NCBI GenBank assembly: GCA_964511625.1
Contig: CAZEJG010000009.1
Location: forward strand, 1-64,000
Direction of reading: 5' to 3'
Source: Pseudohoeflea sp964511625
GTDB lineage: Bacteria > Pseudomonadota > Alphaproteobacteria > Rhizobiales > Rhizobiaceae
Length of the DNA: 64,000 nt
Both the position numbers and the translations under genes were made by a program. Every line of letters starts with the position of its first letter. Position 1 is the first letter of the stretch. The notes under the pieces were generated by a model. That model ran no database searches. It was not told where the DNA came from and was given only the letters and a program-made list of their open reading frames with translations. Below are positions 1 to 9,879 of this stretch, piece by piece.

Positions 1-3000
1 GCTTCACGCTGCAGCCGTTGCTCCTCGGCCGCCCGCGCCGCGGCCCGGTCCGCCTCGTTCTGCTCGACGAGCGCCAGCACGCGGCGGAGTCTGAGTTTTT
101 CGAGAACGCCGGCCTGCAGGAGTTCCACCCGCCGACGCTCGATCTCGTAGGCGCGAACCGACAGGAAGTTGGCGAGCTGAGTGACGTCCAGCGTCCGCGC
201 GGGATCGCTCAGCGGCCCCTCGACGCGGATGCCGATGCGCGGCTCGGCGCCAGCCTGGGCCTCCTCGCGCGGATCGAAGGCGAGTCCGAAATCGCTGTCG
301 ACGGTTTGAGCGGCGAGATCCACCCTGCCCTCGCCCGACAGCGTCGCCGAGCCGCTGGTCACCGCTGGCAAAGAGAACCGCGCCACGCCGCTGGTGATCG
401 AGAAAGGCAGCGCCACGCTGTCCGCCGTCAGTTCACCGTTTGAGATCGACAGGGCCGCGAGTTCCTCGACCTGACCCGTGTCGGTCTCGAAACCTTCACG
501 GTCCGCGCCGTTGATGATGCGCTCGAAGGCGTGCGGATCGAGCCCCGACAGGGTGAAACTGCCGATGGTCAGCTCTCCGCCGCCGGTCAGCGCCTTGACG
601 AGCGCACGGGTATTGCCGCCGGTGCCCTCGACGCGCGCCCGGAAATGCGCCTGACCTGTTACAGGTGCGACGTTCGAAAGCGCGCGCTCGATCGCGGCGA
701 TGTCCAGGCCGTCGGCGTCCACCGTCGCGGAGAGGAAGGCGGTGCCGTCGGGATTGTCGAGATTGAAACCGCCCGCCAATGTGCCGCCGCGCCAGGAACC
801 CTTGCCGTCGCTCAGTTGCAGCCGCCCGTCCTTGAAGGACACCTGACCCGAGAAGCCGGTCGCCTCGCCAGCCGGCCCGAGACCAAAGGTTTCGGCGGTC
901 AGCGCGACATCGAACTGCGGCGTGCCTCCGGCGGGCGCCAGATAGGGTGAGTCGCTCCAGCTGCCGCCATCGATTGCCTCGAGCCGGGGGCCGAGCGTCA
1001 GCTCGGTCAGCCACAGGAGGTCGAGACTGCCGAGCGTCAGATCACCGGTGGCCGAGACCTGATCGGTCGCACGGTCGAACCGCAACGCCCCGCTGACCGG
1101 ATTGCCGCCGACGGACCCTGCAAGATCCGTGAGCGCGATCTCATCCCCGGTGAGTTCGGCCTGCGCCGTCAGATCGGCGGCGAGCCCCATGCCGGTCTGC
1201 GGCAGTGCCTGACCGAACAGGATGAGGACCGGCTCGGCATCGCCCGACTTCAGTTCCGCGTCGTAAGTACCCGTCATAGGTCCCGTCGCGGAAACTTGGC
1301 CGCTGCCGTCGAGCGCCAGCGCCGTGTCGCCGGCGGAGGCGAGGATCGAGATCTTCGCGTCGCCGGTGCCATCGCCTTCCAGCGAGAATTCGAGATGGCC
1401 GGCACCGGTCTCGGCGAGCGGCAACACGGCAAAGCCAGCCTGCCCCGCAAGCGGCGCGGCATCGGAATTGTCCGCCGTCAGCCGCACAGAGCGCGCGCCT
1501 TCGCCGGTTCCCACGAGCCCCGGACCGGAAGCCGACAGCGCGAACTCGGTGCCGTTGGTTGTACCGGACGCCGAGAGCGCCGGACCGGCGTCGGGCGAAA
1601 GTTCCAGCGAGAAGCTGGCGTCGAGATCGTCATACGCCCCGGGAATGGCGCGCAGGCGATTGATGACGGCGTTGTCGCGAGTGAGCTGCGCGGCGAGCGC
1701 CAGAAGCCGGTCACCCGCCTCGGCTCGAACGGAGCCGGTCAGAGAACCGGCCGGTGCAGCGATCGAGCCTTCCAGCAGGCCCTTTACGCTGCCCGCGGCC
1801 CCCGCCAGATCGCCGAAGGAGAAATTGTCGAGCGTCAGCACACCGTCGCGGTAGAGCACCGTCGCGTCGACGTTTCCGATTTCGAGATCGCCGACATCGA
1901 GCACGTCGGCCGCGACGTGGGCGGAGAGATTGCTCACGCCGATATGATCGATGTCGCCGGTTCCGGTCTCGATGCCCGCCAGCGTCGACAGCGCCCGGAC
2001 CGCCTCGATGTCGAAACGATCGCCGGACAGATCGAGCGACAGCGACGGCGCCCGGCCTTCGAGTTCCTGCCGCTCGAGCGAGCCCTTCAGGATCGCCGGC
2101 CCGATCGCCACTTCCAGCCCGTCGAACCGCTGCAGCCGCTCGGTGAGCGACACCCTGGCCGAGAACCCGGCCTTGTCGATCTGCCGCATCACCGGGTCCA
2201 CATTTCCCGTCAGCCAGTTGGCAAGCCCCGAGGGCTGGCTGGAGGCGACAACCAGATCGCCGGAGAAGGCGGCGCGATCGCCGACCGTCAGGAGGCCATT
2301 CGCTTCCACCCGCGTGCGTCCCGGCAGGCTGGCGCCGAAACTGTCGACCTGCCAGCTGCCATTGTCGGGACGCGCGGCGATCGAGATGTCGCGGATGGTA
2401 GTGCCGCCGGCGATGATCGCCGGCAACGAGATTTCCACCCGGCCTGGAAGCGGCGGCGGCGGCAGACGCGAGAGGAAGGCGTTTAGCTGGGCGAGCCGTT
2501 CGCGCGCACTGGCCGGCGCAGGCGTTCCCTCCCCGGTTCCGCTGTTTCCATCAGTTGCAGTCGACCCGTCCTGGGTGCCGATCTCCACCTGCTGGCCGTC
2601 GGCGGTCAGCAGGAATTCGGGTTCGGGTCCGGTATCGACGGTGGCTTCGCCGGTGACCACATAGGGATCGTCGCTGCCGCCGAGCTCCATCCGGTATTCG
2701 TCGATCCTGAGACGCTCGTTGTCCGCCTGGAAATTGCCGCGCGTCACCATTGCGGCCTTCGTCCCGCCGTCCTCGCCGGAGGCTTCGAGATATTGAAGCG
2801 TGAAGGTGCCGTCATAGCGCGGCTTCGCTTCCGCGATCTGCGCCGTGCCCTCGGTTTCGAGCACGATCGGCGCATCGTCGGGCAGGATGCGGGCACGCAG
2901 GCGAACCGAGCCGTTTTCGGCCGAACCGGTCGATATATCGAAACTGCCGTGCCGGCCTTCCAGTTCGCCGGTGCCCTCGATGCGCCACGGCCCGCTGAGC

Positions 3001-3545
3001 GACTTGGCCGACAGCGTCGCGTCGATGTCGCGCGCCGAATGTTCGCGCCCGTTCTGGGTATCGACGATACGGATATCGGCGTCGGTGACGGCGACCTTTT
3101 CCAGAATAACCGTCTCGCCCGGTGCAGCCGAACGGGCGCTCAGCGCCCAGTCGAGAGAGCCGTCCGGCATGATCTGCATGGTCACCGACGGATGTTCGAG
3201 CCGCATGTCGAAGATCCGCACCTCGCCGCTGAGGAAAGGCGCCAGCTCCACGTCCATGGAGAACGTGTCGACCGTCATCATCGGCGTTCCCTCTGCGTCC
3301 TTGCCGATGGCGACGTCCGAGAAGGTCACGGAGGGAAAGGGTAGAAGCCTTGCATCGGCCGAACCGCGCACCTCGACGGGCTGGCCGAGCACACGGGACG
3401 CCTCCGTTTCGAAGGCTGTCCGGTAGCTGGTCCAGTCGATGAAATAGGGGCCGATAAGCGCGGTAAACAGCGCCAGTACCAGAAGTCCCCCGAAAATGAC
3501 AAACAGCCGGGCCAGGCCGATACCTCCATACTCATTCGCCGCCAT
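1..3545 (-). CDS. AsmA family protein (3' end outside window)
   Basis: Large envelope protein of the AsmA/YhdP type. This family spans the periplasm and is linked to outer-membrane assembly and lipid transport. The ATG at 3543-3545 opens a frame starting MAANEYGG, with one membrane segment at about residues 8-32, followed by IDWTSYR and an AsmA-like N-terminal region (VLGQPVEVRG, ADARLLPFPSVTFSDV). About 1181 residues are visible without a recognised stop; the last visible residues are a charged Ala/Glu/Arg-rich tail, so the true end is probably near but outside the window. It is convergent with nothing; the flavoprotein gene at 3606 lies upstream on the same strand, 60 bases away. The exact transport substrate is unknown. 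Confidence 0.85.
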   Translation of the reverse strand, partial: MAANEYGGIGLARLFVIFGGLLVLALFTALIGPYFIDWTSYRTAFETEASRVLGQPVEVRGSADARLLPFPSVTFSDVAIGKDAEGTPMMTVDTFSMDVELAPFLSGEVRIFDMRLEHPSVTMQIMPDGSLDWALSARSAAPGETVILEKVAVTDADIRIVDTQNGREHSARDIDATLSAKSLSGPWRIEGTGELEGRHGSFDISTGSAENGSVRLRARILPDDAPIVLETEGTAQIAEAKPRYDGTFTLQYLEASGEDGGTKAAMVTRGNFQADNERLRIDEYRMELGGSDDPYVVTGEATVDTGPEPEFLLTADGQQVEIGTQDGSTATDGNSGTGEGTPAPASARERLAQLNAFLSRLPPPPLPGRVEISLPAIIAGGTTIRDISIAARPDNGSWQVDSFGASLPGRTRVEANGLLTVGDRAAFSGDLVVASSQPSGLANWLTGNVDPVMRQIDKAGFSARVSLTERLQRFDGLEVAIGPAILKGSLERQELEGRAPSLSLDLSGDRFDIEAVRALSTLAGIETGTGDIDHIGVSNLSAHVAADVLDVGDLEIGNVDATVLYRDGVLTLDNFSFGDLAGAAGSVKGLLEGSIAAPAGSLTGSVRAEAGDRLLALAAQLTRDNAVINRLRAIPGAYDDLDASFSLELSPDAGPALSASGTTNGTEFALSASGPGLVGTGEGARSVRLTADNSDAAPLAGQAGFAVLPLAETGAGHLEFSLEGDGTGDAKISILASAGDTALALDGSGQVSATGPMTGTYDAELKSGDAEPVLILFGQALPQTGMGLAADLTAQAELTGDEIALTDLAGSVGGNPVSGALRFDRATDQVSATGDLTLGSLDLLWLTELTLGPRLEAIDGGSWSDSPYLAPAGGTPQFDVALTAETFGLGPAGEATGFSGQVSFKDGRLQLSDGKGSWRGGTLAGGFNLDNPDGTAFLSATVDADGLDIAAIERALSNVAPVTGQAHFRARVEGTGGNTRALVKALTGGGELTIGSFTLSGLDPHAFERIINGADREGFETDTGQVEELAALSISNGELTADSVALPFSITSGVARFSLPAVTSGSATLSGEGRVDLAAQTVDSDFGLAFDPREEAQAGAEPRIGIRVEGPLSDPARTLDVTQLANFLSVRAYEIERRRVELLQAGVLEKLRLRRVLALVEQNEADRAAARAAEEQRLQRE

Positions 3546-3605
3546 GCTGCACCGTCGAACCGGCACAAACAAGGCCGCCGCGCGGCTTTCCCGGAGATGA
3601 AGCCC

Positions 3606-5021
3606 CTATGCGGTAAAGGGAAACACCTTGCCGGGGTTCATGATGTTGTCAGGGTCGAGCGCGCGCTTGATCTGCCGCATCAGATCGACCGTGCCTCCAA
3701 GTTCGGCCGAGAGGTAGGGCACCTTGCCCTGGCCGATGCCGTGCTCGCCGGTACAGGTGCCGTCGAACTTAAGCGCCCGCTCGTTGAGACGGGCGACAAA
3801 GGCTTCCGCGCCGGCAATTTCCTTCGGGTCCTTGTCGTCGAGAAGCACCAGCACGTGGAAATTACCGTCGCCGGCATGCCCGACGATCGGCGCCAGCAGG
3901 CCGTGTTCTGCGATATCGTCCTGGGTCTCCGCCACGCACTCGGCGAGATGCGAGATCGGCACGCAAACATCCGTCGAGATGCCCTTGGCGCCCGGACGTA
4001 GCTGCAGCGCCGCCCAATAGGCATTGTGCCGCGCCTTCCACAACTGCGTCCGCTTCTCGGGATTGGTGGTCCAGAGGAACTCGCCACCGCCGCAGTCGGC
4101 CGCGATCTCGGCGAAGAGTTCGGCCTGTTCGGCGACGCCCGCCTCGGTGCCGTGGAATTCAAGAAACAGCGCCGGGCTTTCGGGATAGTCGAGCTTCGAG
4201 TAGGCGTTGCAGGCCTTCATCTGAAGCGCGTCGAGCAGTTCGATGCGGGCAACCGGGATACCCATCTGGATGGTCATGATCACCGCGTTGCAGGCCGCTT
4301 CGACGCTGGGGAACGGACAGACGCCGCCGGAAATCGCCTGCGGGATGCCCTGCAATCTCAGCGTCACCGAGGTCAGCACGCCGAGCGTGCCTTCCGAGCC
4401 GACGAAGAGCCGTGTGAGATCGTAGCCGGCCGACGACTTGCGCGCCCGCCGCGCGGTGCGGATTTCCTCGCCGGTGGCGGTCACCGCCGTCACCGCCAGC
4501 ACGTTGTCGCGCATGGTGCCGTAACGCACCGCATTGGTGCCCGAGGCCCGCGTCGCCGCCATGCCGCCGATCGAGGCGTTGGCGCCCGGATCGATCGGGA
4601 AGAACAGCCCGGTGTCGCGCAGTGCGGTGTTGAGATCCTCGCGCGTCATTCCCGGCTCGACCGTGCAGTCGAGATCTTCCTGGTTGACCTCCAGAAGCCG
4701 GTTCATCCGCATTGTATCGATCGAGATGCCGCCCATCGGCGCATTTACGTGGCCCTCGAGCGAGGAGCCGGTGCCGAAGGGAATGACCGGGACCCGATGC
4801 TCGGCGCAGGCCTTGACGATCAGCTGCACCTCCTCGGCGCTTTCCGGGAACACCACGGCATCGGGCAGTTGCGAGGGAATGTAGGTGGTCGTATGGGCAT
4901 GTTGCTCGCGCAGCGACTGTCCGGTCGACAGCCGCTCGCCGAAGCGCTGGGCGAGAATGCCGACGACGGTGCGGATCCCGTCCTCGTTGCGGGTGCCTTC
5001 GATGATGTGCTCAAGTCCCAT
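3606..5021 (-). CDS. FAD-binding oxidase, GlcD / D-lactate dehydrogenase-like
   Basis: Flavoprotein of the FAD_binding_4 plus FAD-oxidase_C type, 471 aa, the normal length of cytochrome-linked D-lactate dehydrogenases and GlcD. The PCMH-type FAD domain covers about residues 50-225, with PFGTGSSLEGH at 81-91 and LFVGSEGTLGVLT near 205-217. The C-terminal cap domain ends with the family signature CTGEHGIGQGK. It likely oxidises a D-2-hydroxyacid such as D-lactate and passes electrons to the respiratory chain; the exact substrate cannot be read from the sequence. The start ATG follows a strong GGAGGAA site. It is divergent from the thioesterase gene at 5161 across about 139 bases that must hold both promoters. 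Confidence 0.88.
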   Translation of the reverse strand: MGLEHIIEGTRNEDGIRTVVGILAQRFGERLSTGQSLREQHAHTTTYIPSQLPDAVVFPESAEEVQLIVKACAEHRVPVIPFGTGSSLEGHVNAPMGGISIDTMRMNRLLEVNQEDLDCTVEPGMTREDLNTALRDTGLFFPIDPGANASIGGMAATRASGTNAVRYGTMRDNVLAVTAVTATGEEIRTARRARKSSAGYDLTRLFVGSEGTLGVLTSVTLRLQGIPQAISGGVCPFPSVEAACNAVIMTIQMGIPVARIELLDALQMKACNAYSKLDYPESPALFLEFHGTEAGVAEQAELFAEIAADCGGGEFLWTTNPEKRTQLWKARHNAYWAALQLRPGAKGISTDVCVPISHLAECVAETQDDIAEHGLLAPIVGHAGDGNFHVLVLLDDKDPKEIAGAEAFVARLNERALKFDGTCTGEHGIGQGKVPYLSAELGGTVDLMRQIKRALDPDNIMNPGKVFPFTA

Positions 5022-5160
5022 GCGTATTCCTCCGTCCCCATGGCCAGCGGCTTGCTGCCGTCATTCGGGCCGTCATTCGGCTTGACCGGGAACGTCGGCT
5101 AATGTGCAAATGCCGCCGCGATTGTCCAGTGGCGCCGGACCGCGACGACAGGAGAAACAC

Positions 5161-5640
5161 ATGACGACCGTCCCCTTCCCCACGCCCCTGCAGGCGCTCG
5201 AGCCCGGCTGGTTCGACTATAACGGCCATCTGAACATGGCCTACTACAACGTCCTGTTCGATCGTGCCGTCGACCACTTCTTCGACGAGATGGGCTGTGG
5301 GAAGACCTATCGTGAAACCCGCAACCACAGCTTCTTCACCGCCGAGGCCCATGTCTGCTACGTGCGCGAGCTCAAGCACGGCTCGAAGGTGCGGGCCGAT
5401 ATCCGCCTGGTCGATGTCGACGCCAAGCGTATCCATGTCTTCGAGCGTCTGTTCCACGAGGACGGCTTTCTCTCGGCGACGTCCGAAACCCTGCTTCTCC
5501 ACATCGACATGGCGGGACCGAAAGTCGCACCCATGCCCGACGATCTGCTGGCACGGCTGACCCAGCTGTCCGAAGCCCACGCTTCGCTGCCCGCCGACGA
5601 ACGGATCGGTCGGTCGATCGCAATCCGCCGAAAGAACTGA
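5161..5640 (+). CDS. thioesterase family protein (hotdog fold, 4HBT-like)
   Basis: A 159-aa single-domain protein. The N-terminal WFDYNGHLN (residues 17-25) matches the catalytic-loop pattern of 4-hydroxybenzoyl-CoA-type thioesterases, with Asp19 and the following NGH as likely active-site parts. A longer frame opens at 5104, but AGGAGAAAC lies just before the ATG at 5161, and the family normally starts close to this motif, so I use 5161. It is expected to hydrolyse an acyl-CoA in the cytosol. The YNGHLNMAYY region resembles thioesterases found near carnitine or betaine genes, but no such genes are adjacent, so the substrate is open. It is convergent with the ClC gene, 3 bases from its stop. 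Confidence 0.82.
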   Translation: MTTVPFPTPLQALEPGWFDYNGHLNMAYYNVLFDRAVDHFFDEMGCGKTYRETRNHSFFTAEAHVCYVRELKHGSKVRADIRLVDVDAKRIHVFERLFHEDGFLSATSETLLLHIDMAGPKVAPMPDDLLARLTQLSEAHASLPADERIGRSIAIRRKN

Positions 5641-5643
5641 ACG

Positions 5644-7458
5644 TTAGGAATAGTGGTTGCGGACGATCGCCTGGGCCAGTTCCTCGCGGTCGATGACGCC
5701 GACCACGTCCTCGCCGCGCGGCACGCCGGATTCGTTGGCCACCACGATCGCATAGGAGCGGTCGCGCCGGCTCATGCGGGTGACCACCGAGTTGAGGTTG
5801 CCCTTGGGGGTTGCCACTACGAAGTCGGTCTTCATGATCTCGCCCAGCGTCTGCCGCGCGAAACGGTCCGCATGGTAGGGGATCGCGGCGAAGCGGACGT
5901 AACCGACGATGCGCGCGCCGTCGGTGACGACCACGCGGTTGGTTTCAACGTCCACCCGCGACAGCGCCTCGGTGACCGACATTTCCATCGGCAGCACGAT
6001 GAAGTTCTTGCTCATCACCTCGCGCGCCGGCTGGACGAGGAACATGTTCGTCGTCCGGTCGGTGGGAATCGCGCGCCCGCGCTTGCGAAGCTTGATCGTG
6101 TAGATGTCGTTGACGACCAGCGCCCGCCGGATGCCGAGCGCGATGGCGACGGCGAGCACCAGCGGCAGGATGATGTTGTAGTCGCGCGTCATCTCGAAGA
6201 TCATCACGATCGCGGTCATCGCAGCGCTCGTGCCCGCGCCCACCATGGCCCCCATGCCGATCATTGCGAAGACGGCGACCGAGAGGCCAGAATTCGGAAA
6301 CAGCCAGACACCGGCGGTGCCGATGGCCGCTCCCAGCGCCGCGCCCATGAACAGGGACGGCGAGAAGATGCCGCCCGAAGCGCCTGCCCCGAGGCTCACG
6401 GTCGTCGCCAGAAGCTTGGCGCCAAAAAGGACGAGCAGCAGGATCACCGTCATGTCGTTGCCGACGAGGATGTCCTGGATCGTCGCATAGCCCACGCTCA
6501 TGACGTGATAGTGGCCGACCGTCAGCATGAAGATGTAGCCGGAAACGCCGACGAAGAGCATGCCGATCACGTTCTTGAGGTAATCGTTGATCTTCATCTC
6601 GTCGAACCAGTCCTCCATGAACTCGAGGACGAGCACGAAGGCCCAAGCCGCAAGACCCATGGCGACGCCGGTAAAGGCGGCGAGGCCGATCTCGACGAAG
6701 TTGACAGCCTCGTGGCTCGGCAGCGTCGTCCAGACCGGAATATAGAACGTCGCCTCCGCGCCGATGACCTGGCGATAGGCATAGGTGGAGGTCGCAGTCG
6801 CAGCCACCACAGGCAGGAAGCTGCGCGGCGAGATTTCCGGCAGCAGCACCTCGACGGCGAAGAGCACGCCGCCGAGCGGCGTGTTGAAGGTGGCCGCAAT
6901 CCCTGCGCCTGCGCCGGCTGCGAGAAGGATGATCTTCTGCGAGCGGATGAGGCCCAGCCAGCGGCCAAGCGTCGAGCCGAAGGACGAACCGATCTGGATG
7001 ATCGGCCCCTCGCGTCCGACCGATGCGCCGGTGCCGATGGAGATGGCCGAAGCAATCGATTTGACCACGGCGACGATGCCGCGGACGTTGCCGTCCCGGT
7101 GATAGATGGCAAACATCACCTCGGGCACGCCGTGCCCCTTTGCTTCCGGCGCCCAGGTCTTGACCAGGAACACCACGATAAGCCCGCCGATGACCGGCAC
7201 GAGAACGATGAACGGTCCCCAGACGCTGGCCGCGCCATAGGAATTGGGATCGAGATCGAAGGAGAAGATGCCGTAGAACGAGAGATTGTAGATGAACGCG
7301 ATCAGATATTTGAAGACGATCGCGCCCGCGGCGGCGACAAGGCCGACGAGGAAGGCGAAGAACACCAGAACCGGCAGCGAGACTTCCCTGTCAGTTCGCT
7401 TCGCGCCCTCGTCTCGCGTTGCGGACGGCTGGGCGGCGGAGGAATCTGGAACGGTCAT
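5644..7458 (-). CDS. ClC-type chloride channel/transporter with CBS pair
   Basis: Inner-membrane ClC protein, 604 aa. The selectivity-filter motifs are present: GHGVP at 108-112 (in place of GSGIP), GREGP at 148-152 with the gating glutamate Glu150, and GGIFSPSLFMG further on. About ten hydrophobic segments span residues 28-450. The last about 140 residues form two CBS domains, which in this family bind adenine nucleotides and regulate gating. The gating glutamate is kept, so either channel or Cl-/H+ exchange activity is possible; I cannot decide between them. The N-terminal 25 residues are hydrophilic. Upstream lies a 262-base gap facing the carboxymuconolactone decarboxylase gene. Confidence 0.92.
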   Translation of the reverse strand: MTVPDSSAAQPSATRDEGAKRTDREVSLPVLVFFAFLVGLVAAAGAIVFKYLIAFIYNLSFYGIFSFDLDPNSYGAASVWGPFIVLVPVIGGLIVVFLVKTWAPEAKGHGVPEVMFAIYHRDGNVRGIVAVVKSIASAISIGTGASVGREGPIIQIGSSFGSTLGRWLGLIRSQKIILLAAGAGAGIAATFNTPLGGVLFAVEVLLPEISPRSFLPVVAATATSTYAYRQVIGAEATFYIPVWTTLPSHEAVNFVEIGLAAFTGVAMGLAAWAFVLVLEFMEDWFDEMKINDYLKNVIGMLFVGVSGYIFMLTVGHYHVMSVGYATIQDILVGNDMTVILLLVLFGAKLLATTVSLGAGASGGIFSPSLFMGAALGAAIGTAGVWLFPNSGLSVAVFAMIGMGAMVGAGTSAAMTAIVMIFEMTRDYNIILPLVLAVAIALGIRRALVVNDIYTIKLRKRGRAIPTDRTTNMFLVQPAREVMSKNFIVLPMEMSVTEALSRVDVETNRVVVTDGARIVGYVRFAAIPYHADRFARQTLGEIMKTDFVVATPKGNLNSVVTRMSRRDRSYAIVVANESGVPRGEDVVGVIDREELAQAIVRNHYS

Positions 7459-7720
7459 GACGCTTTCGGAGGGTTGGCGGCTCGCGGAAAGTCGCTGTTG
7501 CGGGAAAAATCTGGCCCGCTCTAACGCCTTTCTGACGCAAAAGACAAGGCCAATTCCCCGACGTCACCTGTAATTACGACTCTCCGCGCGCGGTTTCGGG
7601 TGCGGCGACTTGTCTCTCCGGAACGATGCAAGTGAACCTGACGGCGTCGAAACGCGTTTGCGAATTTCAGCTCGTCGGTGCAAAGCTTGACGCCCGATAC
7701 ATGCAGATGGAGGTGCCCCC

Positions 7721-8131
7721 GTGTCGACGATCATTCCGCCCGCAAACCCGGAAGACGAGCCCCGCGTGAAGGCCGTTTTCGACGACATCCGCGCCACCCG
7801 CAAATCCGACTTCATCAACAACATGTGGCTCTGGCTGGCGGTCGATCCGACGCTGCTCGAACGGACCTGGAACGAAGTGAAGGCGGTCATGGCGACGCCG
7901 TCGGAGATCGATCCCGTCACCAAGGAGATGATCTATATCGCCGTCTCCATCGCCAACAACTGCGCCTATTGTATCCATTCCCATACCGCCGCCGCCCGCG
8001 CCAAGGGCATGACTGACGGCCAATATGCCGAACTGATCACGATTGTCGGCCTTGCGGGAAAGACCAACCAGCTGGCCACCGCCCTCCAGCTGCCGGTCGA
8101 CGACGCCTTCGATCCGATGCGCGCCGGCTGA
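7721..8131 (+). CDS. carboxymuconolactone decarboxylase family protein (AhpD-like)
   Basis: A 136-aa all-helical protein. The core motif CAYCIHSH at 81-88 carries the redox pair Cys81/Cys84 and His88 typical of AhpD-like members, so a peroxidase or disulfide-reductase role is more likely than true decarboxylation. The start is GTG at 7721, supported by TGGAGG at 7708-7713; an ATG at 7701 is in another frame. Only 11 bases separate its stop from corA, so the two are probably co-transcribed. The physiological substrate is not identifiable. Confidence 0.85.
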   Translation: MSTIIPPANPEDEPRVKAVFDDIRATRKSDFINNMWLWLAVDPTLLERTWNEVKAVMATPSEIDPVTKEMIYIAVSIANNCAYCIHSHTAAARAKGMTDGQYAELITIVGLAGKTNQLATALQLPVDDAFDPMRAG

Positions 8132-8142
8132 GGACCATACGC

Positions 8143-9117
8143 ATGCTTTTTCTCTACGACAGGACCGGCGCCGCCATCGATCTGCCCGGCGACGGCAAGC
8201 TTCACGCCGCCGGCGAGATCGGCTGGTACGATCTGCTCAATCCCACCGACGAGGAAACCGCGGCAGTCGAAACGGCGACTGGCGTCGAGTTGCCGAGCCG
8301 TGACGAACTGCGCGACATCGAACCGTCGAGCCGGCTCTACATCGAGAAGGGCGCGCTGTTCCTGACCGCGAGCCTTGTCTATCGCGTCGACAGCCAGATT
8401 GCCGGCCTCGCCGATATCGGTTTCATCCTCACCGACGACCGGTTGATCACGATCCGCCACGCCGAGCCCCGCGCCTTCAAGATCTTTACCACCAACATGT
8501 GCCGCACCCGCGACTTCAAGGGCGGCGGCGACATTCTGTCGGGTCTGCTCGAAACGGTGGTCGACCGAACCGCCGAGGTGCTGGAAAACGCCTCGCGTGC
8601 CGTGGACGACATGACGATGACGGTCTTCCTTGCGGAGAGCGAGAACCGCCCCGATCGCGCCACCCGTGATCTCGAAGCGCAGCTGGTCGACATCGCCTCG
8701 CTGCAGCGGCTCGTCGCCAAGGCGCGCGAGAGCCTCAATTCCCTCTCCCGCGTGACCGCCTACATGCTCGCCCAGCCGCAATTCGCAGGGGAGAAGGCCA
8801 ACAAGGAGAAGTGCCGCTCGGTCAACCGCGACATCAAATCGCTTTCCGAACATGCCGGCTTCATTTCCGCCAACATCACCTTCCTGCTCGACGCCTGCCT
8901 GGGTCTGATCTCGGTTCAGCAGAACAACGTGATGAAGATCTTCTCGGTGATGGCGGTGGTGCTCCTGCCGCCGACCTTCATCGGATCGATCTACGGCATG
9001 AATTTCGACCGCATGCCGGAACTGCACTGGACCTGGGGCTACCCGATGGCACTCTTCGCCATGGTGCTTTCCGGCGTCCTGCCGTTCATCTGGTTCCGCC
9101 GCAAGGGCTGGTGGTAA
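8143..9117 (+). CDS. corA: magnesium/cobalt transporter CorA
   Basis: CorA divalent-cation channel, 324 aa, usual length. A long acidic and helical cytosolic domain (about residues 1-260) precedes two C-terminal membrane segments. The diagnostic GMN of the pore lies in YGMNFDRMPE, between the two helices, followed by the short hydrophobic segment GYPMALFAMVLSGVLPF and a basic RRKGWW end. GAGGA precedes the ATG. It should admit Mg2+ (and Co2+ or Ni2+) through the inner membrane. It follows the AhpD-like gene closely. No Mg2+ riboswitch-like leader is evident. Confidence 0.95.
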   Translation: MLFLYDRTGAAIDLPGDGKLHAAGEIGWYDLLNPTDEETAAVETATGVELPSRDELRDIEPSSRLYIEKGALFLTASLVYRVDSQIAGLADIGFILTDDRLITIRHAEPRAFKIFTTNMCRTRDFKGGGDILSGLLETVVDRTAEVLENASRAVDDMTMTVFLAESENRPDRATRDLEAQLVDIASLQRLVAKARESLNSLSRVTAYMLAQPQFAGEKANKEKCRSVNRDIKSLSEHAGFISANITFLLDACLGLISVQQNNVMKIFSVMAVVLLPPTFIGSIYGMNFDRMPELHWTWGYPMALFAMVLSGVLPFIWFRRKGWW

Positions 9118-9126
9118 GGGCGATGC

Positions 9127-9678
9127 TCAGCCGCTTTGTCCCGATGGGCGCTCGATGAACCTGATCCTGTTGGAAAACGGATCCGTCACCGTCATTTCCT
9201 CGCCCCAGTCCTGCGCCTCGATGCCCGGACGGTTGAACCGGTAGCCGCTTTCGCCGATTGCCTTGTGGAAGGCGCGGAGGCCGGTCATGAAGACCACGGC
9301 GTTCGAGCCCGGCGTCGCGTCACCCGAATGCTCGCTGAGATGCAGGACCAGATCGCCGCGCGAGACCTGGCAGTAGAGCGGCATGTCGGGCGCGAAACGG
9401 TGCTCCCAATCGATGCCGCACCCGAGAAAATCCAGATAGAATTCGCGCGCCTTCGTCTCGTCGAAGATGCGGATGATGGGTATGGCGTGACCGAGTGAAA
9501 ACCTGTCGACGCCTCCGGCGTCCCGCTCGATCCGGGCCGAGAGCACGTTCCAGTTCCGCTCCCCGAACTGTCGCGCGACGGTTTCGAGCGCCTGGCTGTG
9601 GGAAATGGACAGCCCGCTCTCCGCCAGGAATTCTCGCATGGCTTTCGCCATCGCCTTCGCATCGTGAATGTTGCGCAT
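9127..9678 (-). CDS. glyoxalase-fold (VOC) protein with N-terminal glyoxalase-related domain
   Basis: A 183-aa protein. The first about 45 residues (NIHDAKAMAKAMREFL, HSQALETVARQFGERNW) resemble the helical domain often fused to VOC proteins. The rest is one vicinal-oxygen-chelate unit starting IPIIRIFDETKAREFYLDFL and ending DPFSNRIRF, as in bleomycin-resistance and glyoxalase relatives. The start is the second ATG at 9676-9678, because AAGGAAC lies 6-12 bases upstream; a start at 9693 would place this site inside the gene. The reaction is unknown; it may bind rather than convert a ligand. It is convergent with corA, 9 bases away. Confidence 0.78.
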   Translation of the reverse strand: MRNIHDAKAMAKAMREFLAESGLSISHSQALETVARQFGERNWNVLSARIERDAGGVDRFSLGHAIPIIRIFDETKAREFYLDFLGCGIDWEHRFAPDMPLYCQVSRGDLVLHLSEHSGDATPGSNAVVFMTGLRAFHKAIGESGYRFNRPGIEAQDWGEEMTVTDPFSNRIRFIERPSGQSG

Positions 9679-9879
9679 GGTCCGTTCCTTCATGGACGGC
9701 AGTCACATCCCGGGATCCGCGTTGCCGAGGCGCCTGCCGCATGAGGGAAGAAACCACGAGCCGATATCGGCGCTTTCGCCATCCCCAAAGGGGTGCGGAA
9801 TGCAGGCAGCACCGGGCCGAAAAACAGCTTCGGCCAAAACCAAGCGGTGGTCAAGACGCCGGAATCCGGCCGATCGCTA

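Noticed and set aside
5653..7524. 623-codon open frame on the + strand
   Set aside because: It is antisense to the well-supported ClC gene; its product is full of His, Arg and Asp repeats typical of shadow frames in high-GC DNA.
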